64,000 bases of DNA. Origin: Eremothecium cymbalariae DBVPG#7215 (lineage: Eukaryota; Ascomycota; Saccharomycetes; Saccharomycetales; Saccharomycetaceae). The stretch covers positions 124,001-188,000 of the forward strand of contig NC_016456.1 in the NCBI RefSeq assembly GCF_000235365.1, read 5' to 3'. This document shows positions 23,543 to 33,038 of this stretch, in pieces. Each line of letters opens with the position of its first letter. Position 1 is the first letter of the stretch. Made by a program: the position numbers and the translations under genes. The notes beneath the pieces were generated by a model. It did no database searches. It was not told the origin of the DNA and saw nothing but the letters and a program-made list of their open reading frames with translations.

Positions 23543-24361
23543 ATGTGGAAGCACCTACTGCTTCCTAGGCAGTTTAACTTGCCCATAATACCTAGAAGTT
23601 TCAATCGATGTGCTCCATTTAGAAACATAGTTGTACGAGCATATTCAACTGGTTCCGAAGGTCATTACAAAAACTCTATTCCTAAGAAGTACCCTCAATC
23701 GTCTTCGCTATGGACAGTTCCAAACTTTCTGACGATGACTAGGATTTCAACTGCACCGTTTATTGGTCACTTCATTTTATCGCAGAATTTAACACCGGCA
23801 TTTTGTTTGTTCACTTACTCATGCATCACCGATTTCTTGGACGGTTACCTGGCGAGGAAATACAAGGCCAAATCAATTGTTGGTACAATATTGGACCCAA
23901 TGGCGGATAAGATATTGGTGATTATCACGGTCTTTTCCTTGTCATTTCCTCCTGGTCCTCAATTAATTCCATTGCCAATTGCTGGCCTTATTTTAGGTAG
24001 GGATGTTTTATTGGGTGTGAGTGCCCTTTTCTATAGATATTCCACCATGAAGCATGCATATAATAGGGTTACATGGAACAGTTACTTGGATATTTTCAAA
24101 TATCCAAGTGCAGAAGTTAAGCCGACAGTAATTTCCAAGTGGAATACATTTCTCCAGATGATATATCTAGGGTGGGGGTTGCTGTTGATGATGTTGAATT
24201 CTCAAGACGAAGACGGCACTTCAGAAAAGACGCATAACTGGCCATGGGTCCACGAAGGATTTACTTATTTTGGTTATCTTGTCGGTGTGACCACCCTCTG
24301 GAGTGGTTGCTCTTATATATTCAGTAAGAATGCCGTTAAATATCTTAGAAAGACAAAATAG
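23543..24361 (+). CDS. CRD1: Crd1, cardiolipin synthase
   Basis: 272 residues. It makes cardiolipin from CDP-diacylglycerol and phosphatidylglycerol in the mitochondrial inner membrane. A basic, hydroxylated N-terminus without acidic residues (about 1-40, including RSFNRCAPFRNIVVRAYS) looks like a matrix-targeting presequence. The CDP-alcohol phosphotransferase motif D-x2-DG-x2-AR-x8-G-x3-D-x3-D is complete at about residues 96-118 (DFLDGYLARK, then GTILDPMADK). Several hydrophobic segments follow. The ATG at 23543 was chosen as the first in frame. Convergent with CCT4, as YDL142C and YDL143W are neighbours. Confidence 0.95.
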   Translation: MWKHLLLPRQFNLPIIPRSFNRCAPFRNIVVRAYSTGSEGHYKNSIPKKYPQSSSLWTVPNFLTMTRISTAPFIGHFILSQNLTPAFCLFTYSCITDFLDGYLARKYKAKSIVGTILDPMADKILVIITVFSLSFPPGPQLIPLPIAGLILGRDVLLGVSALFYRYSTMKHAYNRVTWNSYLDIFKYPSAEVKPTVISKWNTFLQMIYLGWGLLLMMLNSQDEDGTSEKTHNWPWVHEGFTYFGYLVGVTTLWSGCSYIFSKNAVKYLRKTK

Positions 24362-24486
24362 TAATGGAATTTGTGTGCTGCCGAAGCTATTAATGTTTTA
24401 TGAAAGGCGTTAGTTCACTCCTTATATTGGTATTTAAAACTATGTTATATGTACAATTAGATGTGGACAGCCAAAAAACGCGTCCA

Positions 24487-26076
24487 CTAGCGACTGAAGG
24501 TAATATCGTCGATACGAAGTACTGATTTAACACATTCAGATGCCAAAGTGATGGCGCTGGTGCTGACCAAAACTGGCTGTAAGATATGTTCGTCATATGT
24601 ATTAGTAGTACCAGAACGTCTCACTGAAATACCAGCGTTTGCTTCACCTTTTTCATGTCTAGAACGAAGTTCAGTAATCACCTTAATACTATTCAAGCCT
24701 GCGTTTTCGGCAAGGGTAATTGGAATGACTTCTAATGCTTCTGCAAATTCCTGCCAGACAAAGGCCTCAACACCTTCCAAGGCACGCGCTTCCTTCATTA
24801 AAGTACGGGACACCTCAATTTCAGGAGCACCTCCGCCAGCAATCAGCGCTCTTTCTTTAACCAAACAACGTATAACGCATAGTGCATCATGTAGCGAACG
24901 TTCAGTCTCGTCAAGAACAACATTGTTAGCACCGCGAACAATACAGGAAACAGTAGGTTTGGTATTAGGGCTCTTGACACCAGTTATCTTAACTATCTTG
25001 GTACCGTCACTGTCAATTTCCTCCAATAAATCTGCAGAACCCAAACGATCTTCCGTAAACAAATCAATATCAGAGATAGGCCTGCAACCTAAACTTTTTG
25101 ACAAGAACTCTACCTCGTCTCTCTCAATATCCTTAATTACAAGAATGTTCAGTTTCGATAAGAAATGTAGCGCTAGGTCGTTCACAGCATCTCGCAAAAT
25201 AGACTTTTGAATCAATAGAACATTACATTTTGCCTTCTTGATCTTCTTACAGATGTTTAACAAGTATGCACGCTCCTCCTTCAAGATCTTGTCCATTTGT
25301 CTGTAATCATTAACCACAATGTTATTCTCTGTATCTGGTTTTGGAGGAGAGATCTGAAACTGGATCAAAGCAATCCTAGCCTTATCCATCCGAATTGGAC
25401 CGCCTGCATTTTTTACAACTGACTGGGTTAGTACAACACCATCAACCAGCTCTGTCTCATCGATGGTACCGCCAACTTTCTTAATCAAACGTATGTCGTT
25501 TAATTCAACATTCGTGGAGTCCTCAGTAGTAATCTTCAAAACACAATTAACAGCTAGCGGAGCCAAGATCGAAGAATATTGACTAACAATCTTAGAGCTT
25601 AATGAAGTGGCAGCAGCACGCACTAAAGCATCCCGATCTTGAAGAGAAATTTTATGAGACATATTTAGTAAAATCTCAACAGATCTCTTTGCAGCACGCT
25701 GGAACGATTCTGCAATTATAGTAGGATGAATGCCCTTGTTCAACAATTTATCAGCAGCTCCAAGCAACGCACCCGTCAATATCACAACAGAAGTAGTACC
25801 ATCACCCGCCTCAGCATCTTGAGCGCCTGAAACTTCAACCAACATTTTCGCAACAGGATGCAAGATCGCCATTTGCTGCAATATAGTATGACCATCATTA
25901 GATATAATAATCTCTGCACGAGAAGTCTTGATCATCTTGTCCATTCCTTTTGGACCCAGAGAAGTACGGATTGCATCTGCAACAGCACGCGCAGCAATGA
26001 TATTTGCCTTGCGAACCTCTTGAGGCTTTTCCCTATTATTGAATGTAGCGTTACTAGCGGTAACCTTCGATGGCAT
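24487..26076 (-). CDS. CCT4: Cct4, delta subunit of the TRiC/CCT chaperonin
   Basis: 529 residues, usual group II chaperonin length. It is one of eight subunits of the cytosolic ring that folds actin and tubulin. Equatorial-domain ATP motifs are present: LGPKGMDKM (about 43-51), GDGTTSVV (about 91-98) and, near the C-terminus, the segment ERALIAGGGAPEIE. DGHTILQQM is also conserved. The delta identity rests on overall recalled similarity and on position beside CRD1, matching YDL143W. It is divergent from CDC123 across 241 bases. Confidence 0.95.
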   Translation of the reverse strand: MPSKVTASNATFNNREKPQEVRKANIIAARAVADAIRTSLGPKGMDKMIKTSRAEIIISNDGHTILQQMAILHPVAKMLVEVSGAQDAEAGDGTTSVVILTGALLGAADKLLNKGIHPTIIAESFQRAAKRSVEILLNMSHKISLQDRDALVRAAATSLSSKIVSQYSSILAPLAVNCVLKITTEDSTNVELNDIRLIKKVGGTIDETELVDGVVLTQSVVKNAGGPIRMDKARIALIQFQISPPKPDTENNIVVNDYRQMDKILKEERAYLLNICKKIKKAKCNVLLIQKSILRDAVNDLALHFLSKLNILVIKDIERDEVEFLSKSLGCRPISDIDLFTEDRLGSADLLEEIDSDGTKIVKITGVKSPNTKPTVSCIVRGANNVVLDETERSLHDALCVIRCLVKERALIAGGGAPEIEVSRTLMKEARALEGVEAFVWQEFAEALEVIPITLAENAGLNSIKVITELRSRHEKGEANAGISVRRSGTTNTYDEHILQPVLVSTSAITLASECVKSVLRIDDITFSR

Positions 26077-26317
26077 ATTCAGAACAATACAGGAACCACC
26101 AATGCTTCAATCTATAGAAGCTTTGATCACCTTCCTAGAGCTTAAACTGGTAATACTTTAACATAATTTCACTTTGTCTTTTTGCCACTGAAAAAATATA
26201 TATCGTAGATGGTGATAGTTGAAAGGCATCGATTGAAATATCGAGATCATCGCTTTAAACATGTCCAGTGCAAAGACGTTATCGTAGTCCCTTTCGAGTT
26301 TGCAGATATCATCATCA

Positions 26318-27400
26318 ATGAATGACGAGTGTAATTTACCTGTAGATATTCCTGTTACAAAAAAGCAGATCGAAAACTGTATCTTTTCTCATTGGTATGG
26401 TAAATTTAAAGGTCATACTCCAAGAGCAGAGATAATAAAGCCCCTTCCTATATCTTTTATTAAGTACCTGGAGCAGGATGGTATTAAACTACCGATGGAT
26501 AAGATGGAAAATTCATACTATAATCAGGATTTGGAACTGACGGTGGATAATGACTATAGCGACTGGGAGGATGCCAAGGATGAGCGGGATGATGACAAGC
26601 ACTCCACAGATGGAAATGAATCAACGATAGACCCGCTCAGTGCTTTCCCAGAGTTGCACGAGCAGCTCAAGAAGGTGATAGGAAAGTTTAAATCAGTGAT
26701 GCCAAAGTTGAACTGGTCGGCTCCAAAGGATGCCACGTGGATATTACCAAACAACAGCATGAGATGTAGCGAGGTCAACGACGTATATTTGCTGCTGAAT
26801 GCCTCCAACTATATTATGTATGATCTGCATCATGCGTTTGAAGAGTGTATTGCAGAGGAGGGGGGAAATCATGCAGGATCTGTGGAGTATGAACTTATTC
26901 TCAGGGAATGGTTTAATATAAATCCAGCCCTAGAGTTTCGAGTGTTTATTCGGGACGGCATGATATTGGGTGTCTCTCAACGGGACCTGAATTACTACGA
27001 CTACCTTGCTACGCTAAAGGAAAAATTGAAGGGTTCGATTAAAAAGTTTGTTTATGAAGTTTTATTGCCAAGAATTCAGGATCAAGCTATAGTGGTGGAC
27101 CTCTATATTCCAAGAGCATTCGACAAAGTTTGGTTAATTGATATGAACCCATTTTCACGGAGAACTGATTCACTGATGTTCGGTTGGAATGAGCTACACA
27201 ATACCCACCGTGTTGACGGAAGTGATTTTGAATTGCGCTTAATGACAGAACACAATATCGGTAGATTTGCGACTAAGGAACACTCAGAACATCATGTTCC
27301 AACTGACATTTTAGAAGCAAGCCTGAACACCGAAACCCTAAGGGAATTAACTAGTAAGTGGAAGGAACTATTATCTTTACAGGAGGATGAAGAATCTTAG
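26318..27400 (+). CDS. CDC123: Cdc123, eIF2 assembly factor (ATP-grasp fold)
   Basis: 360 residues. Cdc123 joins eIF2-gamma to eIF2-alpha and is required for eIF2 assembly and cell-cycle entry. Conserved elements: DIPVTKKQIENCIFSHWY near the start, FIKYLEQDGIKLP, SDWEDA, APKDATWILPNNSMRC, LREWFNINPALEFRVFI and VWLIDMNPFSRRTDSLMF. The acidic metal-binding D-x-NPF motif of the ATP-grasp site is intact. The ATG at 26318 is preceded only by a non-ATG extension. Convergent with FRE1 (87 bases apart), matching the YLR214W/YLR215C neighbours. Confidence 0.95.
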   Translation: MNDECNLPVDIPVTKKQIENCIFSHWYGKFKGHTPRAEIIKPLPISFIKYLEQDGIKLPMDKMENSYYNQDLELTVDNDYSDWEDAKDERDDDKHSTDGNESTIDPLSAFPELHEQLKKVIGKFKSVMPKLNWSAPKDATWILPNNSMRCSEVNDVYLLLNASNYIMYDLHHAFEECIAEEGGNHAGSVEYELILREWFNINPALEFRVFIRDGMILGVSQRDLNYYDYLATLKEKLKGSIKKFVYEVLLPRIQDQAIVVDLYIPRAFDKVWLIDMNPFSRRTDSLMFGWNELHNTHRVDGSDFELRLMTEHNIGRFATKEHSEHHVPTDILEASLNTETLRELTSKWKELLSLQEDEES

Positions 27401-27487
27401 GCCTTTAAATTTTAACCATGAGTACTATTTAATATACACTATGTATGGAAATGAACTTTTAATAAAACTTAGAGGAGGCGATTAAAG

Positions 27488-29557
27488 TTACCAAGTAAAG
27501 CTTTCTTCTTGTAAGTCAACGTCAATCTTCAAACTTTTAGATATCCCACATCTGGCCGCATGACGTAGGTGATCATTGAACAGAGACGGACCACAACTAA
27601 TAAAGGTCAAGTCTTGTGAGCGTTTGGAAGAGACATCAATTTCTTGCCCAACGAATGAGTTCAAGTCGGGGCGGTTGGATATCCATTCAATACTGAAAGA
27701 ATCAAGACATTTTTGAGCACTTATATCCAATGAACTAGTTTCTTCTAAAAACTCTTGGGATTTAGTGCAGATGATATGCACATCACAATTCCTCAATTCC
27801 AGGTACTTTAGCTCTTCGGCAAACCAAGTTAAACATGAGACATCGTTAATAATCCAGTAGAAAGAATGATTCAACTGGGATTCATGTTTCAATAATTTTG
27901 CAAAATGCGGGTAGACAGCAGTAACACCCAGACCAGCGGAAATACCAACGTACCTTCTGTCAGATGAAGTCAAGTTTGGGATTGAATTACCATAGGGTCC
28001 CTCTAGAAGTAGGTTATAGTTAATTTGATCCTTTTCAGATATTAAAATTCTTTCCAACAGGCGTTGAGTGATACCCTTTTGAGCCTTGAAGTATAAATAA
28101 AGCTTGTCCTTGCCGAACTCCGAAGCACTTATAACTGTAAATGGGTGTGATTGAAACGGATATATCCATTGATCTTTGGAGCTTAAAAAGTAAACATAAA
28201 CAAACGACCCAGGGTAGTACTTGAAGTACTTTGGCCTCTTGATGGTCATTTTAATGACTCCTCCACCAACTTCAGACAAGTTGGCAGTCTGAACACCACC
28301 ACACAGTAAAATGCGGCTTATTCTGGCACATCTATCAAAGCTAACTATGAAAACCATTGACCAGACCCAGTTGAGCCATCCTAAAGTACGAACGTGATAA
28401 TACATTGCAACAATGAAAAGAATATTGAAAACCTTGTGCAAAAATAGGAAGAATTCATATGTTAGTCTTCTTATAATTTTATCACTGTGAAAGACTAGTA
28501 AGACAATGAGGGTCGTTCCAACAATACCCCAGTTCCAATAAGTTGCCAAAAATTTCGTATAGCCTCCACCTTCAGCACTACAAGCATATACCGTCCAAAT
28601 GACTGAATGTATAAATGCCAGCATACAACAAACATAAGAACACCATTTATGATAAAAGCTGAAGGTGGCATAGGCCATACCTGTCAATGGAATGAATGGA
28701 TTATTGCGGATTCCAAAAAAATAGATAACCGGAAACAACGAAAAGCTCATTAAATCAACCCTATAACTTACCAGATCCAAATCCATAAACCACTGAGAGT
28801 TTGTGTAAGGATGTGGCAAGGTCACATTATATCCAACACAGCATGAAATAACAGTTTGAATGATAAAACCTGCAACTACCAGCCATTGAAGCCTGGTGGG
28901 GAAATCTAAAGGGAATAATTTTGCAAACAGATACGTTCTTTCATGGTAATCCTTATAGACAGATGGTAATATAATATGCTTCTTCATCCAATTAGTTCTC
29001 AATGGAGACCACCGAAGAAAACGATGTAAAAAATTAAACAAGGTAGCAATTACGAGAACTGCACACCAATAGAAGACTAGACCCCAACCAAACCATTGCG
29101 ATGTGACAACAGAAGACGTGAATTCTTTGAATTTAATGTAATACCAATCAAATTCTTTATGATCCACTGCAAGTGTCGTATTAACAGGATTATCTAGATC
29201 AAATGGAGTTGGATCTCTCAGGCTCCCAACACTTTGCTCATATGCCTGATACATATCCTCCAAGGTGTAAATTACGTCTCCCATTTCAAAACATCTCCTC
29301 ACAACATGCTTTAGTGCATGATCAATAGTTTTTGTAGAATTGGAATTAGAAATAATACAATTCGTAACAGTTCCAACCCAATTACGATTCAAACATCGAC
29401 ATCTGTACGCTTTCATTCCATTAGAATGAGAGTTACAGCCCCAATCAAACGTTTTATGGTAGTAGATACATGCTGTCGCCAAGCTAGAGTCTACAATGAC
29501 CAATGACTCGACCAATGTCGCTCCCAATAGTGCATAGGACAAATTAGACAGTCTCAT
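27488..29557 (-). CDS. FRE1: Ferric/cupric reductase of the Fre1 family
   Basis: 689 residues; S. cerevisiae Fre1 has 686. It is a plasma-membrane flavocytochrome that reduces Fe(III) and Cu(II) before uptake. A signal-like hydrophobic N-terminus and a cysteine-rich outer region are followed by about seven membrane segments. Two bis-His heme pairs, each 14 residues apart, lie near 304/318 (HKWCSYVC...FIHSV) and 373/387 (HKVFNIL...YYH). The FAD motif HPFTVIS is near 469. The NADPH-binding parts GPYGNS and GLGVTAVYPHF follow, and a C-terminal CGPS motif is present. Subfamily choice rests on synteny with CDC123 and CRR1 (YLR213-215). No clear Aft1 TGCACCC site was seen upstream. Confidence 0.9.
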   Translation of the reverse strand: MRLSNLSYALLGATLVESLVIVDSSLATACIYYHKTFDWGCNSHSNGMKAYRCRCLNRNWVGTVTNCIISNSNSTKTIDHALKHVVRRCFEMGDVIYTLEDMYQAYEQSVGSLRDPTPFDLDNPVNTTLAVDHKEFDWYYIKFKEFTSSVVTSQWFGWGLVFYWCAVLVIATLFNFLHRFLRWSPLRTNWMKKHIILPSVYKDYHERTYLFAKLFPLDFPTRLQWLVVAGFIIQTVISCCVGYNVTLPHPYTNSQWFMDLDLVSYRVDLMSFSLFPVIYFFGIRNNPFIPLTGMAYATFSFYHKWCSYVCCMLAFIHSVIWTVYACSAEGGGYTKFLATYWNWGIVGTTLIVLLVFHSDKIIRRLTYEFFLFLHKVFNILFIVAMYYHVRTLGWLNWVWSMVFIVSFDRCARISRILLCGGVQTANLSEVGGGVIKMTIKRPKYFKYYPGSFVYVYFLSSKDQWIYPFQSHPFTVISASEFGKDKLYLYFKAQKGITQRLLERILISEKDQINYNLLLEGPYGNSIPNLTSSDRRYVGISAGLGVTAVYPHFAKLLKHESQLNHSFYWIINDVSCLTWFAEELKYLELRNCDVHIICTKSQEFLEETSSLDISAQKCLDSFSIEWISNRPDLNSFVGQEIDVSSKRSQDLTFISCGPSLFNDHLRHAARCGISKSLKIDVDLQEESFTW

Positions 29558-29948
29558 CTAAACTTACCTACTGTTGCTTGGAATAAATATAAATTGCAAA
29601 CCATCCAGGCTACTACTACTATCAGTGTTGAACAGGGTTAAATCTCTAGTACTTTTTTATAGGCCGCCAAAATTCCACCTTACATATGCAGGATATTCCG
29701 AGTCCTCGAGCAGTTTTAAAATATGTTGCACGCTCGAGAGCATTTTTTGAGATCATCAATATGAGCAAAGATAAAAAAAGAATAACTGACATTCAATGAC
29801 AAAGTCATTGTAGGCAGCATATTGAATAAAACAGTGGGGCACGCAAGGTAAGAGGCTAATAGTTGTCGACTTTTTGCTACTATATATAGTGCTTCGCCCC
29901 GCTCTTCAAGAACTTCAACGGTTTTGTAAACTTTAACTCGACAAGTTG

Positions 29949-29975
29949 TTAACAGGCTCGAAGAAAGCCTGTTAA
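29949..29975. repeat. Perfect 10-bp inverted repeat with 7-nt loop
   Basis: TTAACAGGCT at 29949-29958 and its exact complement AGCCTGTTAA at 29966-29975 flank a 7-base loop. It lies 392 bases upstream of the FRE1 ATG. It could be a hairpin in a leader RNA or a palindromic protein site; function is unknown. Confidence 0.85.
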
Positions 29976-30152
29976 AGCTCTTTTGGTAACCCTTTCTACA
30001 GATCCATTGGGTTCCTAATTGGAAGCCGAAGTAGATAAAATACAGAAGCTGCTTACAACCTCCTTAACAGTTGTATGTAAGATCTTGAGATTTCTGTTGC
30101 ATATGTACGTCCATTATTCAATAACAAAAAACAGATAACCTTGTTCTGGAAC

Positions 30153-30281
30153 ATGGAAAAAGGATATTTGTTTAAATCATATGTGAATGGACACCAGGTT
30201 ATGTATATACTAAATGGACAGTGTACTATCTACCGAGGAGACATTAGTTTTGATGAGTGGTATGATATATTCGTTTTATAG
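30153..30281 (+). other. Unsupported small open frame (42 codons)
   Basis: ATG to TAG frame encoding 42 residues starting MEKGYLFKSYVNGHQ and ending ISFDEWYDIFVL. It has no recognised homologue and could be chance. It is listed because it has a balanced composition and lies in an otherwise gene-free spacer. Confidence 0.2.
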
Positions 30282-30814
30282 GACCGCGGCGCTTTGGCGG
30301 GGCCCAGTTAGCAGCACCGTTAATACCTGCAGGTTCGTCGAAAGGATACGTCATACATACAGCGTTAAGTTTTAAATTTAAAACATATCTGCGCAAAGTT
30401 AGTTTCTATTATATAAACTCTTTTCTGCTTTGGGCATCTTGGTTGAAAACCGCATTAGCCGGATAAATCACCTCTGATGAACTCAGCAAGCGGAAGGGTT
30501 GAGATGAGAGCCCTTTATCGAGCACATTATGGAACGGAATAGACACCTTCGAGCAATTTCCAATGCCGGTGTTAAAAACTTACAAATTCCTTGGATTATG
30601 GCATTTAACAAGGCAGTTGCATAATTCAGATTTTTACCCAAACGACAGATCACAATAGGTGGAAAAAATTATTTATAAGGCGCCAATGACTATGTATATT
30701 TAGTCAGATGAAGTCGTTACTCTACTCTGAACTTTCAATAGATGAGATCCATAACATAGCAAACAATGAGTTTTTGCATTAGAATTGCAAAAATATCATA
30801 CAACTCATATATAA

Positions 30815-30823
30815 GGCACAAAA
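30815..30823 (+). promoter_or_regulatory. Middle sporulation element (MSE), distal
   Basis: GGCACAAAA fits the Ndt80 consensus GNCRCAAAW. It lies about 330 bases upstream of CRR1, a gene expressed in sporulation in S. cerevisiae. Confidence 0.5.
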
Positions 30824-31034
30824 AATATTTTGAAGGTGAGAACTTGAGGATTTCGGAAAATCGCAACCGCTGGCATCTCCCTAGCTTCTTTCAAGAAAAC
30901 ATATGCTCTCTTTGAGGACTAATGCTGCATTAGTAAACCTCATATCGTCTTTATTATTTACTACTTTCACTACTTGGATCTAGCTAATAAAGGAACGTTT
31001 AAACCTTGTACTTTTTTATGTCTCACTTCAGCTT

Positions 31035-31043
31035 TTTTGTGTC
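31035..31043 (-). promoter_or_regulatory. Middle sporulation element (MSE), proximal
   Basis: Read on the minus strand the site is GACACAAAA, a full match to the Ndt80 consensus GNCRCAAAW. It lies 113 bases before the CRR1 ATG and just upstream of the TATA box. Confidence 0.65.
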
Positions 31044-31072
31044 AGCGTCGGGGATCTGTTTGTTCGATACTC

Positions 31073-31080
31073 TATAAAAA
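31073..31080 (+). promoter_or_regulatory. TATA box of CRR1
   Basis: TATAAAAA, 76-83 bases before the CRR1 start codon, as expected for a strongly regulated TATA-containing gene. Confidence 0.6.
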
Positions 31081-31155
31081 TCCAGGATCGATCGATTCCC
31101 CTATACCTCTAAAAGAAGCGAGTAGGTAAGTTTATTGCCTCCCAAGATCCACGAA

Positions 31156-32475
31156 ATGAAAACATTTTACACATATTTGACATTTCTAATTGTTGCTTTT
31201 GTTAAAGCAAACTATGTGGAACCTTTCAAAGCAAATCCGCCTATTTTTTGTTCGGAGCATGCCCGATGTCCTTTTATGTGGCCATGTTGTTCACAATATG
31301 GACAATGTGGCAGTGGTCCTCTCTGTATAGTTGGCTGTAATCCCAAATCCTCATACAACATAAAAAGTTGTGTGCCGATTCCTGCTTTATTGCCCGCGTT
31401 AGGCTCAGGGAGTCATGAGCAGGCTGCTGAGGTTGTTAACTTTGTGCAACGAGCAACGTTGGCAACGAGTTTCGAGCGTAAGATGAGTCCAGAGTTATAC
31501 AATACTCATCATGAAGAGCAAAAGTTTCAAATGTCAGCTGTAGAGAGTGATTTGAATAGCAGAGGGTTGATCCACTTTCCTGATTTTTTAATTACTTCTA
31601 ATTCTGAAATTGCAGAACAAATGTTAGAGCACTATGATTTTACCCACAGTGGGTTCACAAGTATAGATTTTAGAACGGAAAATCTAATCCTTGGGATGCC
31701 AAAGGGTACAACTGGTAGCTTAATAACGTCTGCAAAGGCTTTTCTTTATGGGAGAGCCGCTGTCACAATGCGAACCAGCAGGGGAACTGGAGTGATAACG
31801 GCAATAGTTTTCATGTCATCGACACAGGATGAAATTGATTTTGAATTCATTGGTGGAGAATTGACAATGGTTCAAACCAATTACTATTATCAAGGTGAAT
31901 TGGATCATTCCAAAATGCAGAAACACCCATTGCCTTCAGATAGTTTTGAGGAGTTTCACATATACGAAGTCGACTGGGATAGTGAGCGCATAAACTGGCT
32001 AGTGGATGGAAGTGTTGTTAGGACATTATTTAAGAGGGACACCTGGGATCCTGCAGCAGGTATATTCAAGTACCCACAAACACCAATGACTCTCCAGATT
32101 TCTCTCTGGCCAGCCGGTACTTCGGATGCCCCCACAGGTACTATTCAGTGGGCGGGAGGGTTAATCGACTGGGATCATTCTCCCGATATCATAAAAGAAG
32201 GCCAACTATATGCTACCGTAAAACGGGTTACCGTAACGCCATACGACAACAAATTTTGTCCAGAAATTATAGGAAATGTAACTAACATGATAGTACGCAA
32301 TAAACCTATTGACTCGTTTAGAATCTCATACGGATATGAACCTAAAAATGGTATTTACAATGAAGAAAGCTTACGGTGGTATCACGATGCTCCGTTCTAT
32401 TTGAGCTCATGGAGATCAACTGGCTTAAACACCGGTAAATATCCAGAAATCGCAGAAACATATCAAGAAGAATAA
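31156..32475 (+). CDS. CRR1: Crr1, spore-wall Crh-family transglycosylase (GH16)
   Basis: 439 residues. Crh enzymes link chitin to beta-1,6-glucan; Crr1 is the sporulation-specific member acting in spore-wall assembly. A signal peptide (MKTFYTYLTFLIVAFVKA) is followed by a cysteine-rich chitin-binding domain at about 25-70 (CPFMWPCCSQYGQCGSGPLC). A GH16 catalytic domain has the active-site motif DEIDFE near residues 225-230, containing both catalytic glutamates. The YEVDWDSERINWLVDG and PMTLQISLWPAGTSDAP segments are family-typical. Unlike Crh1/Utr2, no serine-rich GPI-anchor end is visible, which fits Crr1. The ATG at 31156 begins the signal peptide. Upstream MSEs support sporulation control. 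Synteny: YLR213C. Confidence 0.92.
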   Translation: MKTFYTYLTFLIVAFVKANYVEPFKANPPIFCSEHARCPFMWPCCSQYGQCGSGPLCIVGCNPKSSYNIKSCVPIPALLPALGSGSHEQAAEVVNFVQRATLATSFERKMSPELYNTHHEEQKFQMSAVESDLNSRGLIHFPDFLITSNSEIAEQMLEHYDFTHSGFTSIDFRTENLILGMPKGTTGSLITSAKAFLYGRAAVTMRTSRGTGVITAIVFMSSTQDEIDFEFIGGELTMVQTNYYYQGELDHSKMQKHPLPSDSFEEFHIYEVDWDSERINWLVDGSVVRTLFKRDTWDPAAGIFKYPQTPMTLQISLWPAGTSDAPTGTIQWAGGLIDWDHSPDIIKEGQLYATVKRVTVTPYDNKFCPEIIGNVTNMIVRNKPIDSFRISYGYEPKNGIYNEESLRWYHDAPFYLSSWRSTGLNTGKYPEIAETYQEE

Positions 32476-33038
32476 TCTGACCAACAATTCTAACCTAAGA
32501 GGAACTAATACCAGTTAATTATTGGCATCGACTCTTAATCGGTCTAAACAAATCCAATAATTTTATTATCCTTTTTTTTTTAAATACAATGACAGATTGA
32601 TAGTGCTTTTCCCGTCTCAACGTGTCTCTAGTAATCAAACGGCTCTATACACACTACCAATTACTTCTAATACACAGAGGTAACTCCATTTTACGATAAA
32701 CAATATAAATAAAAAGTAAAACCTTATATCTCACTTAGCATGAGCTCGACCCACTACGAATTCATTTATATTCTATTGATATTCGTTTATATGCAATCCC
32801 CCGTCACCGTCCAACGAGCGTCACTGTCGTCCATCTTGTCCGGGTAATGAAACTATGGCAGGAGATTGGAAAAAGGACAGGTTGGGAAGAAATGGAAGAT
32901 TTAGGCGGAATTCGAGTTTACGCCACCACCAATTGTTTAGCAATAAAGAAGGTTGGTACTAGGTTGCTTAAGAGAGGGTCGAGGTATCTTTAAAGGGTAC
33001 TGTTACACGTTTTTGGACAGGTTAATAGGTTTTTCAGC
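32476..33038. other. Intergenic between CRR1 and COP1
   Basis: 563 bases, CRR1 3' flank and COP1 promoter. It has a T-run at 32571-32581 and otherwise AT-rich unique DNA. No RNA gene or repeat was seen. Confidence 0.45.

Larger units (their letters stand above)
29558..31155. other. Divergent FRE1/CRR1 intergenic region, 1.6 kb
   Basis: This is the longest spacer in the window. It holds a GGCCGCCAA string at 29662-29670 (URS1-like, 105 bases upstream of FRE1), a TATATATA at about 29880, a perfect inverted repeat at 29949-29975, a 42-codon open frame at 30153-30281, a short G+C-rich block near 30282-30305, and two middle-sporulation elements plus a TATA box before CRR1. No tRNA or snoRNA was recognised. 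Confidence 0.5.
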
